Under the pieces are notes generated by a model. That model was given only the letters and a program-made list of their open reading frames with translations. It ran no database searches and had not been told where the DNA came from. Positions 15,628 to 23,869 of a stretch of 46,677 nt of DNA are shown here, piece by piece. The stretch lies in the NCBI GenBank assembly GCA_021776095.1, contig JAJFGO010000054.1, positions 1 to 46,677 of the forward strand, written 5' to 3'. The translations under genes and the position numbers were made by a program. The number at the start of each line of letters is the position of its first letter. Within the stretch, counting starts at the first letter, position 1. Origin of the DNA: Kiloniellaceae bacterium. GTDB lineage: Bacteria > Pseudomonadota > Alphaproteobacteria > Kiloniellales > J153.

Positions 15628-16464
15628 TCACCTGTTTTCGAAAGTCGTGAAGATATCCTCCAGCGCCTTGAACCCGATGGCGTTGTCGGAGAAGCGGAAG
15701 GTGCCCTGCTCTGCCATCTCCTTGGCCGCCGCGACCACGACGCCATAGGCGAGGCGGGCGAGCGAGGCGCCGACGCTGATCCGCTTCACGCCCGCCTCGG
15801 CCAAGTCCGAAACGCCGAAGGTCGCGCCCGGCAGGCCCATGACCACGTTGACCGGCTTGCCGACGGATGAACAGACCGCGCGGATGGTCTCCAGATCGCG
15901 CAGACCCGGCGCATAGAGCACGTCGGCGCCGGCCGCCTCGAAGGCCTGCAGGCGTTTGATCGTATCGTCCAAGTCCCGGCGGCCGTGCAGAAAGTTCTCC
16001 GCGCGCGCCGTCAGAACGAAATCGTGCGGCAGGGCGCGATTTGCCTCGACCGCCGCCGCGATCCGCTCCACCGCCAGGGTGAAGTCGTAAATCGGCTCGT
16101 CGGACCGGCCCGTGTGATCCTCGATCGAACAGCCCGCCAGCCCGGTCTCCGCGGCGGCGCGAATCGTGTCTGCCACGTCTTCCGGCGTGTCGCCGAAACC
16201 CTTTTCCAGATCGGCGGAAACCGGCAGATCGGTCGCCCCCACGATGTCGCGGCAGTGGGCCAGGGCCTGGTCGCGGTTTACCCGCCCCTCCGGCACGCCG
16301 AGCGAGAAAGCGAGACCGGCGCTCGTGGTCGCCAAGGCTTCGAACTCCATGGAGGCCAAAATGCGCGCCGTGCCGATATCCCAGGGATTGGGAATGATGA
16401 AAGCGCCATCGCGCGCGTGCAGGGCGCGGAAAATCTCGCCCTTGCCTTCCGCTCTCTGTGTCAT
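15628..16464 (-). CDS. Isocitrate lyase/phosphoenolpyruvate mutase family protein
   Basis: This 278-residue (beta/alpha)8 enzyme has AFIIPNPWDIGTARIL at the N-terminus, the metal-site block VSADLEKGFGDTPEDV, GCSIEDHTG and TARAENFL. The KKCGH-type catalytic Cys motif of isocitrate and methylisocitrate lyases is replaced by EKGFGD, so it is closer to PEP mutase/oxaloacetate decarboxylase/2,3-dimethylmalate lyase relatives. The activity is probably C-C or C-P chemistry on a small 2-keto or 2-hydroxy acid. It is divergent from an AraC regulator (154 bp between starts) and converges tail-to-tail, with no spacing, on the epimerase. That layout makes it a likely target of the regulator. Confidence 0.88.
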   Translation of the reverse strand: MTQRAEGKGEIFRALHARDGAFIIPNPWDIGTARILASMEFEALATTSAGLAFSLGVPEGRVNRDQALAHCRDIVGATDLPVSADLEKGFGDTPEDVADTIRAAAETGLAGCSIEDHTGRSDEPIYDFTLAVERIAAAVEANRALPHDFVLTARAENFLHGRRDLDDTIKRLQAFEAAGADVLYAPGLRDLETIRAVCSSVGKPVNVVMGLPGATFGVSDLAEAGVKRISVGASLARLAYGVVVAAAKEMAEQGTFRFSDNAIGFKALEDIFTTFENR

Positions 16465-16513
16465 GTTCTCGATCCTGTTGCTTGGTATGAGGTGCTATTT
16501 GTAGCAGACGCCT

Positions 16514-16533
16514 CCTGACAGCATCCTGTCAGG
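16514..16533. repeat. 8-bp perfect inverted repeat in a divergent promoter region
   Basis: CCTGACAG and CTGTCAGG flank a CATC spacer. The palindrome lies between the lyase start (16464) and the AraC-family regulator start (16619). It could be an operator for the regulator or a short hairpin; no T-run follows, so it is not a typical terminator. Confidence 0.5.
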
Positions 16534-16618
16534 AAGATACTTGGTCCCGGCCGTCGAGCTGGAAAAAGACGCTCGCAGTTCTTATCTCATGGTCTCAGAA
16601 TTTGGGAAGATCTGCAAA

Positions 16619-17548
16619 ATGGACGTATTAAGCGACATCCTCGATGTCCTGCAATTGCGCGGGACCCTGTATTTCCGCACGGCGTTTTCGCCGCCCTGGT
16701 CGGTCGCCGTTCCGGCCCATGAGCGCGCCGCGCGGTTCCACCTGTCGGTTCAGGGGCGATGCCATGTCCGGGTGGCGGACCGGCACGACGTGGTGCTCAA
16801 CGCCGGCGATATGATCGTCATCCCGAACGGCGCCGCCCATGTCTTGTGCGACACCCCTGGCGAGACCCCGGCCCCGCTGGAGGACGTGCTGCGGCGCGCC
16901 GGCTATACCGGCGAAGGCGTACTGGTCCACGGCGGTGAGCCCCGGGCCGACGCGGATACCAAGCTGATCTGCGGCCATTTCAATTTCGCGCCCGGGTCGA
17001 ATCACCCGCTTTTGCGGGCCTTGCCGGACTACCTGCTGGTCACCGCCGAGTTGCGGGCCCGCGCGCCCTGGCTGGATGAGATGATGCGCCTGATCGCGCG
17101 CCAGATGTTCGCCGAGGCACCCGGCGCCACGGCCTCGGTGATTCGCCTGTCGGAAGCCCTGTTTATCGAGGTGATCCGGAGCTGTGCCGATCAGGACGCG
17201 GCCCTACGCGGGGTGATCGAGGCCATGGCGGACCCGCGGGTTGGCTCGGCGCTCAGCCTGATGCACCGGAATCTGGAGCAAGCTTGGACGCTGGATCAGT
17301 TGGCCCGGGAGATCGGCATGTCGCGCAGCCGATTCGCCGATCGGTTCCAGACACTGATGGGCTGCGCGCCCATGAGTTATCTCTCCGATCTGCGCCTGCA
17401 GAAAGCGATGAACCTGCTTTCCGGCACCGCCGAGCCGATCCAGCGGGTGGCGGCGCAGGTTGGATACCGTTCGCCGGCCGCCTTCTCGCGCGCCTTTACC
17501 CATCGCTTCGGGCACAGCCCCAGCGACACCCGCCGCGCGGTCGCATAA
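16619..17548 (+). CDS. AraC-family transcriptional regulator with cupin sensor domain
   Basis: The 309-residue regulator has an N-terminal cupin_6 domain (about residues 15-185, beginning ILDVLQLRGTLYFRTAFSPP) and a C-terminal AraC/XylS DNA-binding domain with two helix-turn-helix motifs (LDQLAREIGMSRSRFADRF and IQRVAAQVGYRSPAAFSRAF). The frame is open to a TTG at 16541, but ATG 16619 has GGGAAG at a proper distance and gives the standard family N-terminus MDVLSDILDVL. It is divergent from the lyase gene, with an 8-bp palindrome in between, so it probably controls that gene and perhaps itself. Effector unknown. Confidence 0.92.
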   Translation: MDVLSDILDVLQLRGTLYFRTAFSPPWSVAVPAHERAARFHLSVQGRCHVRVADRHDVVLNAGDMIVIPNGAAHVLCDTPGETPAPLEDVLRRAGYTGEGVLVHGGEPRADADTKLICGHFNFAPGSNHPLLRALPDYLLVTAELRARAPWLDEMMRLIARQMFAEAPGATASVIRLSEALFIEVIRSCADQDAALRGVIEAMADPRVGSALSLMHRNLEQAWTLDQLAREIGMSRSRFADRFQTLMGCAPMSYLSDLRLQKAMNLLSGTAEPIQRVAAQVGYRSPAAFSRAFTHRFGHSPSDTRRAVA

Positions 17549-17647
17549 ACGGTATTCTTTGCAGATCGTCCCGGCGATCATGCAGATAATGCCAATCATT
17601 TGGGCCATTATTGTTTGATCGGCCCGCTCTCCCACATCGGAGTGGTA

Positions 17648-17668
17648 CCCGGCGCAATCCGTGCCGGG
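17648..17668 (+). promoter_or_regulatory. Inverted repeat in the leader of the YHS gene
   Basis: CCCGGC and GCCGGG flank a 9-nt spacer about 30 bp before the start codon. It may fold in the mRNA leader. No known RNA family is recognised. Confidence 0.3.
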
Positions 17669-17696
17669 CCACACCAACCCGACGGGAGAAACAGTT

Positions 17697-18185
17697 ATGA
17701 CGATCTCGAAACTTGTGATGGCCGCTTTGGTGTCAACGGCCTTGTTGGGCGCGGTGGCGCCGGTTCAAGCCGCCGACGAAGTCAACGTGGTCCCCGGCTT
17801 GTCGATTGCCGGCGCACCGCTCGCGCTGCACGGCTACGACGCGGTGGCCTATTTCACCGAGGGCCGTCCGATGCGCGGCTTGGACAAGCTGGTACATATC
17901 CATGAGGGTGCCGCCTATCGCTTCAGCAGCGAGGCGCACTTGGACGCCTTTAAAAAGAACCCGGGCCGCTACGCGCCCCAGTACGGCGGTTTCTGCGCCT
18001 TTGGCGTCTCGGTCGGCAAGAAGTTCGACGGCGATCCGCAACTCTGGAAGGTCGAGGACGGCAAGCTTTACCTGAACCTGAACGAGGAGATCTACGAGAC
18101 TTTCCTCAAGGACGTCGACGGCAACATCCGCAAGGCCGAAGGCAACTGGCCCGAGATCGAGCACACCGCGGCCCGCGATCTTTGA
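17697..18185 (+). CDS. Secreted YHS-domain protein
   Basis: The 162-residue protein begins with a Sec signal peptide (MTISKLVMAALVSTALLGAVAPVQAA, cleavage near residue 26). It continues with a YHS-type domain: GYDAVAYFTEGRP, YRFSSEAHLDAFKKNPGRYAP and YGGFCAFGVSVG. Such proteins are common in the alphaproteobacterial periplasm, and the YHS domain is thought to bind a metal or cofactor; the exact role is unknown. GGGAG lies 7 bp before the ATG at 17697, which is why I prefer it over the in-frame codon at 17661. It follows the AraC gene by 148 bp and is monocistronic, since a strong terminator begins 10 bp after its stop. Confidence 0.9.
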   Translation: MTISKLVMAALVSTALLGAVAPVQAADEVNVVPGLSIAGAPLALHGYDAVAYFTEGRPMRGLDKLVHIHEGAAYRFSSEAHLDAFKKNPGRYAPQYGGFCAFGVSVGKKFDGDPQLWKVEDGKLYLNLNEEIYETFLKDVDGNIRKAEGNWPEIEHTAARDL

Positions 18186-18195
18186 GCCACACAAC

Positions 18196-18231
18196 CGGGC
18201 CTGGGGAGTAGCCTCCCCGGGCCCGTTTTTT
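18196..18231 (+). terminator. Rho-independent terminator of the YHS gene
   Basis: A 13-bp stem (arms 18196-18208 and 18213-18225, with one G-U pair) closes a TAGC loop and is followed by six T residues. It starts 10 bp after the YHS stop codon. It is the clearest intrinsic terminator in the window. Confidence 0.92.
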
Positions 18232-18249
18232 CTTGTGCGAAGTGCCGCT

Positions 18250-18870
18250 CTAACCTGACGTCGCCGATCCCCAATAGTTGAAACCGGCAAAGCGGGGCGT
18301 GTGCGGCAAATAGGCGCTCTCCAGTGTTTCGATACGAAAGCCGGCTGCTTCAATCAGGGCCGGAATATCCCGGTCGAGGTTGCAGCCCCCGCCGATCCGG
18401 CCCCAGAGCGGATTGAGGCGACCTTGCCAGCGCCGCACTGCGGCGTCCGGCGCCTTGCCGTGCTCGCAGAAGATCAAGCGTCCCTCCGGTTTCAGGACTC
18501 GGCGCATGCCCTCGAGCGCGGTCACTGCGTCCGGAATGCTGCACAAGGTATAGGTCACCAGCACGCTATCCACGCTGTGCCGCGCCAAAGGGATGCTATC
18601 GCCGGCCAGGGCCAGATAGTCGACCGGGAACCGTAAACCCAGAGATCGCCGCCGGGCGTAGTCCAGCATTTCTTCGGCCGGATCGAGGCCGGTGACCCGC
18701 TCGACCTTGGCAACATCGTAATACGGCAGGTTGAGTCCCGAGCCGATGCCGACCTCGAGCACCCGGCCGCGAGCCAGTGGCACCACCTTTTGCCGCTGCG
18801 CACTCACCGGCTTCGCGCCGCAGGCCAGGTCGATCAGCTTGGGCAGGACGTGTCGCCGGTAAAAACCCAT
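18250..18870 (-). CDS. Class I SAM-dependent methyltransferase (small-molecule type)
   Basis: The 206-residue protein begins MGFYRRHVLPKLIDLACG and has motif I in VLEVGIGSGLNLPYY, the acidic ribose-binding Asp in VTGLDPAEEML, and VLVTYTLCSIPD as motif IV. The later block GRLIFCEHGKAPDAAV and the ending PRFAGFNYWGSA match the METTL7/UbiE-like group often annotated only as a class I methyltransferase. The substrate is unknown. It lies downstream of the pentapeptide-repeat gene on the same strand (60 bp gap), and its end faces the YHS terminator. Confidence 0.9.
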   Translation of the reverse strand: MGFYRRHVLPKLIDLACGAKPVSAQRQKVVPLARGRVLEVGIGSGLNLPYYDVAKVERVTGLDPAEEMLDYARRRSLGLRFPVDYLALAGDSIPLARHSVDSVLVTYTLCSIPDAVTALEGMRRVLKPEGRLIFCEHGKAPDAAVRRWQGRLNPLWGRIGGGCNLDRDIPALIEAAGFRIETLESAYLPHTPRFAGFNYWGSATSG

Positions 18871-18930
18871 CTCCGGCCTCTTGGTTTATGGCGGTGGCGC
18901 GATTCGGGATTCTTGCCGCCGACTTGCTCG

Positions 18931-19623
18931 CTAGTCCGTACAGGGCCAGGAGGCCGGTTTTTGAAACCCGGCCGGCAGCACCGTGGCATCGTTGCCGCAG
19001 GCGTCGTCGAGTTGCTCTTGGCTGAGCCCAACCACACCGGAAAGATCTGTCGCCTCGAAACGGGCGCGCAGGGTGTAGGCGCCACCCAGATCCGCGCCCT
19101 TCAGCCTGGCCTCGAAAAAATCGGCCCGTGCCAAGATGACCTTGCGCAGGACGGCCTCTGTGAGATCGGCCCCGCGAAACACCACGCGGGCCAGGTTCGC
19201 TTTGGACAGGTCGGCCTTTGTCAGCGAGGCGCCGGCGAAAATCGCGCGCGGCAGTTCCGCCTTGGCCAGGACGGCACCGGCCAGATCGGCCCCCTCGAAA
19301 TTGGCGCGGCCGCCAAAGGTTTTCCTCAAACTGGCGCCGCGCAAATTGGCCTTACGAAACGAGGTACGGGTTATGTCGGCATCGTCCAGGGTTGCGCCAG
19401 CCAGGCGAGCGCCCGACAGATCGGTGGCCGACAGCTTGGTGCGGCTCAGGTCGGCTCCGGCGAGGTCGGCGTCGCGCAAGCGCATGTTGGATTTCTTGCA
19501 ACGGGACCAATCGACCCCCGACCGCGGCGAGTCGCCGCAGCCCGCCGACGCGGGCATGGGCGCGAACGCGAGCAGAAAGATCGCCAGACCGGTGAGCTGC
19601 AGGGCCGTTCGGTATCGAGTCAT
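18931..19623 (-). CDS. Secreted pentapeptide-repeat protein
   Basis: The 230-residue protein has a signal peptide (hydrophobic core LTGLAIFLLAFAPMPASA, cleavage before GCGD). It is then a long run of A(D/N)LXX pentapeptide repeats from about residue 47 to 200 (DADLAGADLSRTKLSATDLS and on), which should form a right-handed quadrilateral beta-helix. The C-terminus has a Cys pair (DDACGNDAT...SWPCTD) and the LSQEQLDDACG ending common in alphaproteobacterial members. These are periplasmic proteins of unknown role. The Cys near the N-terminus (GCGD, SRCKK) may form disulfides with each other. No gyrase-protecting (Qnr-type) role is suggested, because of the signal peptide. Confidence 0.9.
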   Translation of the reverse strand: MTRYRTALQLTGLAIFLLAFAPMPASAGCGDSPRSGVDWSRCKKSNMRLRDADLAGADLSRTKLSATDLSGARLAGATLDDADITRTSFRKANLRGASLRKTFGGRANFEGADLAGAVLAKAELPRAIFAGASLTKADLSKANLARVVFRGADLTEAVLRKVILARADFFEARLKGADLGGAYTLRARFEATDLSGVVGLSQEQLDDACGNDATVLPAGFQKPASWPCTD

Positions 19624-19974
19624 GGTGGAGAACTAATACCCCGAAAAATCGTTATGTCGACTTGCAATCGCCCTTTGCGCCAAGGTTTTTCCGGTGGACC
19701 GGGGCCATCGCCGCATGCTGCCCGCGAACTACTTGCCAAGCAATACCCGCGGCTGTCACTCGCGCCGCGAAGCGGCCCGGCGGGCACCGTTTGATCACGC
19801 CGCCGCAGCCTCCTTGGCCTTAAGGATCGTCTAAAAACCGTTATATCTCATATGATTATAGATTAACGGAATGGCAGACATTTTCGGCAATTATAAGGCA
19901 TGAGTGATACGGAACGAACAAGATTTCGCGTTGGGGGGGCGGTTGGCGATCGCCTCCAAAGCCAGGAGGGCACC
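19624..19974. promoter_or_regulatory. 351-bp intergenic region before usg
   Basis: The half next to the pentapeptide gene is GC-rich with no recognisable feature. Bases 19830-19900 are markedly AT-rich for this genome (TTATATCTCATATGATTATA lies inside it) and probably carry the usg promoter. An ATG at 19900 is in frame with usg but lacks a ribosome-binding site. Confidence 0.4.
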
Positions 19975-20238
19975 ATGGAAACGCTGGAAAATACGCCGCA
20001 GGACTACCGCCTGACTACGGCGGAGATCCTTTACAAGATGCCGGAGTATCCGAACTTGCTGCAGAGCTATCTGTGGCAGTCGCTCGACCGCGTGCCCGAT
20101 TTTCCGAAGCTGAACGAGTTCCTCGGCTTTTGGGAAGCCAAGCTGGACGGCACCCTGCATTCCGTGCGCATCGGCTACGTCGGTATCATGCAGCCGGCCG
20201 AGTGGGAAGTCGATGACGAGGCACTCGCCGCAAACTGA
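19975..20238 (+). CDS. usg: Usg family protein
   Basis: This 87-residue protein matches the small Usg family, named after an ORF beside trpF in Caulobacter. The visible core is DYRLTTAEILYKMPEYPNLL, QSYLWQSLDRVPDFPKL and FWEAKLDGTLHSVRIGYVG. Its molecular function is unknown. The frame is open to ATG 19900, but ATG 19975 has AGGAGGG seven bases upstream and gives the usual family length. No trp gene is next to it here, so the name's link to tryptophan synthesis is not supported by this locus. It converges on pyrC, with a 10-bp inverted repeat in the gap. Confidence 0.88.
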   Translation: METLENTPQDYRLTTAEILYKMPEYPNLLQSYLWQSLDRVPDFPKLNEFLGFWEAKLDGTLHSVRIGYVGIMQPAEWEVDDEALAAN

Positions 20239-20290
20239 CGCGGGTCGCAGAATTTCGAACCGGTCTGCTCTAAACATACAGAACGGATTC

Positions 20291-20333
20291 ACCGGGTTGA
20301 CGGATCGCTAAATGCGACTCCTTTCAACCCGGT
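20291..20333. repeat. Inverted repeat between convergent usg and pyrC
   Basis: ACCGGGTTGA (20291-20300) pairs perfectly with TCAACCCGGT (20324-20333) around a 23-nt loop. Its place between two gene ends suggests a bidirectional terminator or mRNA 3'-end stem, but there is no T-run on either strand. Confidence 0.45.
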
Positions 20334-20368
20334 CCCCTTCAGGCAATCAGGCGCGGACCCCGTTTCGC

Positions 20369-21715
20369 CTAGGCGTCGGGCCCCAGGGTATCGCCGAAGC
20401 GAACCGGGCGGCCGCTGGGCGGCCCCTGTAACTCATCCTCGCGCATCACGATCCGGCCGCGCAGGATCGTGGCCTTGGGCCAACCGGTCACGCGGGTGCC
20501 CTCGAAGGGCGACCAACCGCATTTCGAGGCCAGCCATTTGGCGGTGATCTCGCGCCGCGCCGCCAAATCGACCACGGTGAAGTCGGCATCGTAGCCGACC
20601 GCGATCCGGCCCTTGCCGGCAATTCCGTATATCCGTTGCGGCCCGGCGCACAGCAGGTCGACCAAGCGCTCCAAGGTCAGGCGGCCGGCGTTCACATGGT
20701 CGAGCATGAGCGGCAGCAAGGTCTGCACACCAGGCATGCCGGAAGGCGAGGTCGGATAGGGCCGCGCCTTTTCCTCGCGGGTGTGCGGCGCGTGGTCGGA
20801 CCCGATGACATCGACAATTCCTTGATCGATCGCGCGCCACAGCGCGTCGCGGTGCTGTACCCCGCGGATCGGCGGGTTCATCTGAGCCAAGGTGCCCAGC
20901 CGCTCGTAGCACTCGGGCGCGGCGAGGGTCAGGTGCTGGGGCGTGACCTCGACCGTCGCGATATCCTTGTGCGCCGCCAGCAGCGGCATTTCCTCCGCCG
21001 TCGTGATGTGCAGCACGTGGATGCGCCGGCCGGCGCGGCGCGCCAGGTTCAAGACCCGTTCCGTGGCCAGGCGCGCAGCTTCCTCGTCGCGCCATTCGGG
21101 ATGCCGGCCGACATCGGCCCCGCCGCGCACCAGCGCCACGCGATCGCGCAAGCGCGCCTCGTCCTCGGCATGCACCGCCATGCGGCGCCGGCCGTTACGT
21201 AAGACCTGCAGCAGGGTTTCGTCGTCGTCGACAAGAAGGCTGCCGGTCGAGGCGCCCATGAACACCTTGACGCCGCAGCACCCCGGTTCCTGCTCAAGCT
21301 CGCCCAGATGCGCCGCGTTTTCCGCCGCCGCCCCCATGAAGAAGGCGTGGTCGGTCCAGGCCCGCCCCTCCGCCCGTTGCAACTTGTCGCGCAGGTCCGC
21401 GGCGTTCAGGGTTGAGGGCGTGGTATTGGGCATTTCGAAGACCGCGACCACCCCGCCCAAGGCGGCAGCGGCGGTGCCGCAGGCCAAATCTTCCTTATGC
21501 TCCAGGCCGGGCTCCCGAAAGTGCACCTGGGTATCGATCACGCCGGGCAGAACGTGCAGCCCCACCACATCCAGAACCGCCGCCGCCGCACCCGCGTTCA
21601 GCGCGCCGATCTCGGCGATGCGCCCGTCGCGCAGGCCGACATCGCCCGTGCGCGTGCCGGCCGGGGTGACCAGGGTGCCGCCCTTCAGAATCAGGTCGAA
21701 ACGCGCCGCGGTCAT
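20369..21715 (-). CDS. pyrC: Dihydroorotase
   Basis: The 448-residue amidohydrolase should close N-carbamoyl-aspartate to dihydroorotate in pyrimidine synthesis. It has the metal ligands of DTQVHFREPG, the probable carboxylated Lys in CGVKVFMGAS, HVLHITTAEE, and the Asp/His of GSDHAPH. The C-terminal ATILRGRIVMREDELQGPPSGRPVRF is typical of type I dihydroorotases; allantoinase is the main alternative, and RIYG favours dihydroorotase. Start ATG 21715 overlaps the glycosyltransferase stop (ATGA), so translation is probably coupled. It is odd to find it in a sugar-transfer operon, but pyrC copies in alphaproteobacteria are often scattered. Cytoplasmic. Confidence 0.9.
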   Translation of the reverse strand: MTAARFDLILKGGTLVTPAGTRTGDVGLRDGRIAEIGALNAGAAAAVLDVVGLHVLPGVIDTQVHFREPGLEHKEDLACGTAAAALGGVVAVFEMPNTTPSTLNAADLRDKLQRAEGRAWTDHAFFMGAAAENAAHLGELEQEPGCCGVKVFMGASTGSLLVDDDETLLQVLRNGRRRMAVHAEDEARLRDRVALVRGGADVGRHPEWRDEEAARLATERVLNLARRAGRRIHVLHITTAEEMPLLAAHKDIATVEVTPQHLTLAAPECYERLGTLAQMNPPIRGVQHRDALWRAIDQGIVDVIGSDHAPHTREEKARPYPTSPSGMPGVQTLLPLMLDHVNAGRLTLERLVDLLCAGPQRIYGIAGKGRIAVGYDADFTVVDLAARREITAKWLASKCGWSPFEGTRVTGWPKATILRGRIVMREDELQGPPSGRPVRFGDTLGPDA

Positions 21716-22773
21716 CTGGCTGCTCCTTGAGTCACTGCGGTCTTGGCGGGTTCGGCAAGCAGGCCCTGGTAAAAGGCCAGATAGCGTTTGACGCAGGCCG
21801 CCTCGGTGAAGTCCGCGCTATAGCGCCGCAGGCCCGCCTCGACCAAATTGCGCGCCAACTCGGGCGACTCCAGGATACGATTGATCGCGGCCGCCAAGGC
21901 CGCGACATCGTCGACCGGCACCAGCAGGGCGTCTTCGCCGTCGTGGATCACCCCTGCCGGGCCCGCGCTGGCGGCCGCGACCAGGGGCGTCTGGCAGGCC
22001 CAGGCTTCGATGGTCACAGTCCCGAAGGGCTCGTAGCGAGAGGGAAAGACACAAAGATCGGCGGTCGCCAGCAAGGCCTCCCGATCATACCGCCAGCCCA
22101 GGAAGCGGACCCGCTCGGCGACGCCAAGCTCAGCGGCGAGGGCTTCCAGCTCCGCCCGCAATTCGCCCTCTCCGGCGATCCACAGCCAGGCCTTGGGCAC
22201 GGACACCAAGGCCTTCAGAAGAATATCGAAGGCTTTCTTGACGTGCAGGCGGCCCAACGCCAACAGCAGCGGCACATCCTCGGGCGTGCCGAACTCAGCC
22301 CGATCGATCGGCCCAGCGGGCTCACAGACCGCGAAAGTCGGCAGATAGTGGGAGCGGGCCTCGGGCCAGGCGGCCGCCCGCATGTGGTCCACAATACCCT
22401 GGGTAACGCCGACGATGTGATCGCAAGCCTCGAATCGCGGCGGCTTGTAGTATCCGCCCAGCCAGCCGACATGGACAAAGCGGCCCGGCGGACAGGCCTG
22501 GGTCGCGCGCACCATCCAGGTCTGTACGATGTCCGGCTGGAAAGCCGCGATCTCGCGCCGCAGCGCCGGCTTGGTCAGCAGGTCGAGCGGCCCGCCGAAA
22601 CGCCGCTCGCACAGCGACACACCGGAACGGCGCAAAATTTCGGCGCGTTCAGGATTGCGGCGGATCACCGCCCGTTGCTCGAGACCCGTGCGTTGCAGGG
22701 CGCAGACCAGATCGACGAAAAAGGTTTCCGCGCCGCCGTGTCCGCCGCCCGCCATAACCTGCATGACCCGCAT
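21712..22773 (-). CDS. Glycosyltransferase family 4
   Basis: The 353-residue GT-B enzyme opens with MRVMQVMAGGGHGGAETFF, the glycine-rich N-terminal loop of GT4. The C-terminal nucleotide-sugar domain carries LGRLHVKKAFDILLKAL, FLGWRYDREALLATADL and FPSRYEPFGTVTIEAWACQTPLV, including the E-x7-E type region (EPFGTVTIE). It probably adds a sugar to lipopolysaccharide or another surface glycan. A GT2 gene lies 104 bp upstream on the same strand and pyrC overlaps its stop, so these three may be one transcript. Donor and acceptor are unknown. Confidence 0.9.
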   Translation of the reverse strand: MRVMQVMAGGGHGGAETFFVDLVCALQRTGLEQRAVIRRNPERAEILRRSGVSLCERRFGGPLDLLTKPALRREIAAFQPDIVQTWMVRATQACPPGRFVHVGWLGGYYKPPRFEACDHIVGVTQGIVDHMRAAAWPEARSHYLPTFAVCEPAGPIDRAEFGTPEDVPLLLALGRLHVKKAFDILLKALVSVPKAWLWIAGEGELRAELEALAAELGVAERVRFLGWRYDREALLATADLCVFPSRYEPFGTVTIEAWACQTPLVAAASAGPAGVIHDGEDALLVPVDDVAALAAAINRILESPELARNLVEAGLRRYSADFTEAACVKRYLAFYQGLLAEPAKTAVTQGAAR

Positions 22774-22877
22774 GCCGCACCCTTTCCGCCGATCCGTTGT
22801 TACCCGCCAAGGGATACCCTATCGCGGGCTTTCTTGGCCAGGACTGGAACGGGTGTGACCGGGTAATTCCACCCAAA

Positions 22878-23693
22878 TTAGAATTCCTGCCCCCCGGCTT
22901 CGCCCCGGCGCCGCGCGCCGTCGATCAGTTCCGCTTGATAGGCCTTGGCCAAGCGCAGATGCCGGGAATAGGCGTAATTGATTGAGATGACCAGGCCCCA
23001 CCAGCCGCGCAAGAAACTGCGCCGGAAGATATAGGCTTTCATGAAGGCGAGCGGAAACTCGAACAACAGGCGCCAAGTCACGATCTTGCGCCCGCGCTGG
23101 CGCATGTCGGCGACCTGGGCATCGCTGTAGCGGTTCATCTTTTCGACCGAAGAGGCGATCGAGCGGTGCGAATGGTGCTTCATGGGCGATTTCAACCAGG
23201 CGACCCGCGCCGCTGGTGACAGCTCCACCACATCATGCACGGTGGATTCGGAAAAACGGCCCTTGCGCCGGTCGTAGAGGCGAATCTGGCTGTGGCCGAA
23301 GCCCCATCTGCGGGGCTCGGTCTCGTGCGGGTAGACATCGGGGATCCGAACCCGGTAGCCGTCCATGGCCGGCTCGCCGTCGCGGAACAGGGCGCGGATT
23401 TCGCGGACCAAGGCCTCGGTCACCTCTTCGTCGGCGTCCAGGTTGAACAGCCAATTGCGCGGGCAGAGGTCCTCGGCAAAGCGCTTTTGCGGACCGTAGC
23501 CCGGCCAGGGGTTTTCGACCACGTGGGCGCCGAGTTCGGCGGCGATCACCCGGGTACGGTCCTTGGAGCCCGAATCGACAACAATCACCTCGGTGACCCA
23601 GCCGCGCACGGATTCGACCGCGCGGCCGATTCTGTCCTCCTCGTCCTGTGCGATGATGAAGGCCGAAACGGGCAGTTTGCCCTGGTCGCTCAA
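22878..23693 (-). CDS. Glycosyltransferase family 2 (LPS core type)
   Basis: The 271-residue GT-A enzyme has the N-terminal VSAFIIAQDEEDRIGRAVES, VIVVDSGSKDRT and the DxD-like NLDADEEVT. The C-terminal third, with MKHHSHRSIASSVEKMNRYS, the RGRKIVTWRLLFEFPLAF segment and a re-entrant amphipathic end, resembles WaaE/KdtX lipopolysaccharide core beta-glucosyl or heptosyl transferases. It lies at the start of the GT2-GT4-pyrC run and is divergent from ygfZ, with a 176-bp gap that has no other recognisable feature. It acts at the inner face of the cytoplasmic membrane. Confidence 0.9.
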   Translation of the reverse strand: MSDQGKLPVSAFIIAQDEEDRIGRAVESVRGWVTEVIVVDSGSKDRTRVIAAELGAHVVENPWPGYGPQKRFAEDLCPRNWLFNLDADEEVTEALVREIRALFRDGEPAMDGYRVRIPDVYPHETEPRRWGFGHSQIRLYDRRKGRFSESTVHDVVELSPAARVAWLKSPMKHHSHRSIASSVEKMNRYSDAQVADMRQRGRKIVTWRLLFEFPLAFMKAYIFRRSFLRGWWGLVISINYAYSRHLRLAKAYQAELIDGARRRGEAGGQEF

Positions 23694-23869
23694 GCGGTCA
23701 CCTCCCGATCCTCCGCGGCGCGCCCCGAACCGGGCACCCGGCGGCTCTTATGAAGGATCGCCTTGCCCGAGTCGAGCCCGGGCCGGGCAACGCGGAAGCG
23801 TCCTTGCCAAGGCCGCCGGTCGTCGCCACCTTTTGGAGTTGGAATTAGTCTGTCGGGAGATCACCGCGA

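Noticed and set aside
19900-19974. Longer usg with 25 extra residues
   Set aside because: No ribosome-binding site at 19900, while AGGAGGG precedes ATG 19975 and the shorter form fits the family.
20291-20333. Classical intrinsic terminator between usg and pyrC
   Set aside because: The stem is perfect but the loop is 23 nt and no T-run follows, so it is listed only as an inverted repeat.
21727-22866. Plus-strand frame of 379 codons opposite the GT4 gene
   Set aside because: It mirrors a clear GT4 glycosyltransferase and lacks any motif.
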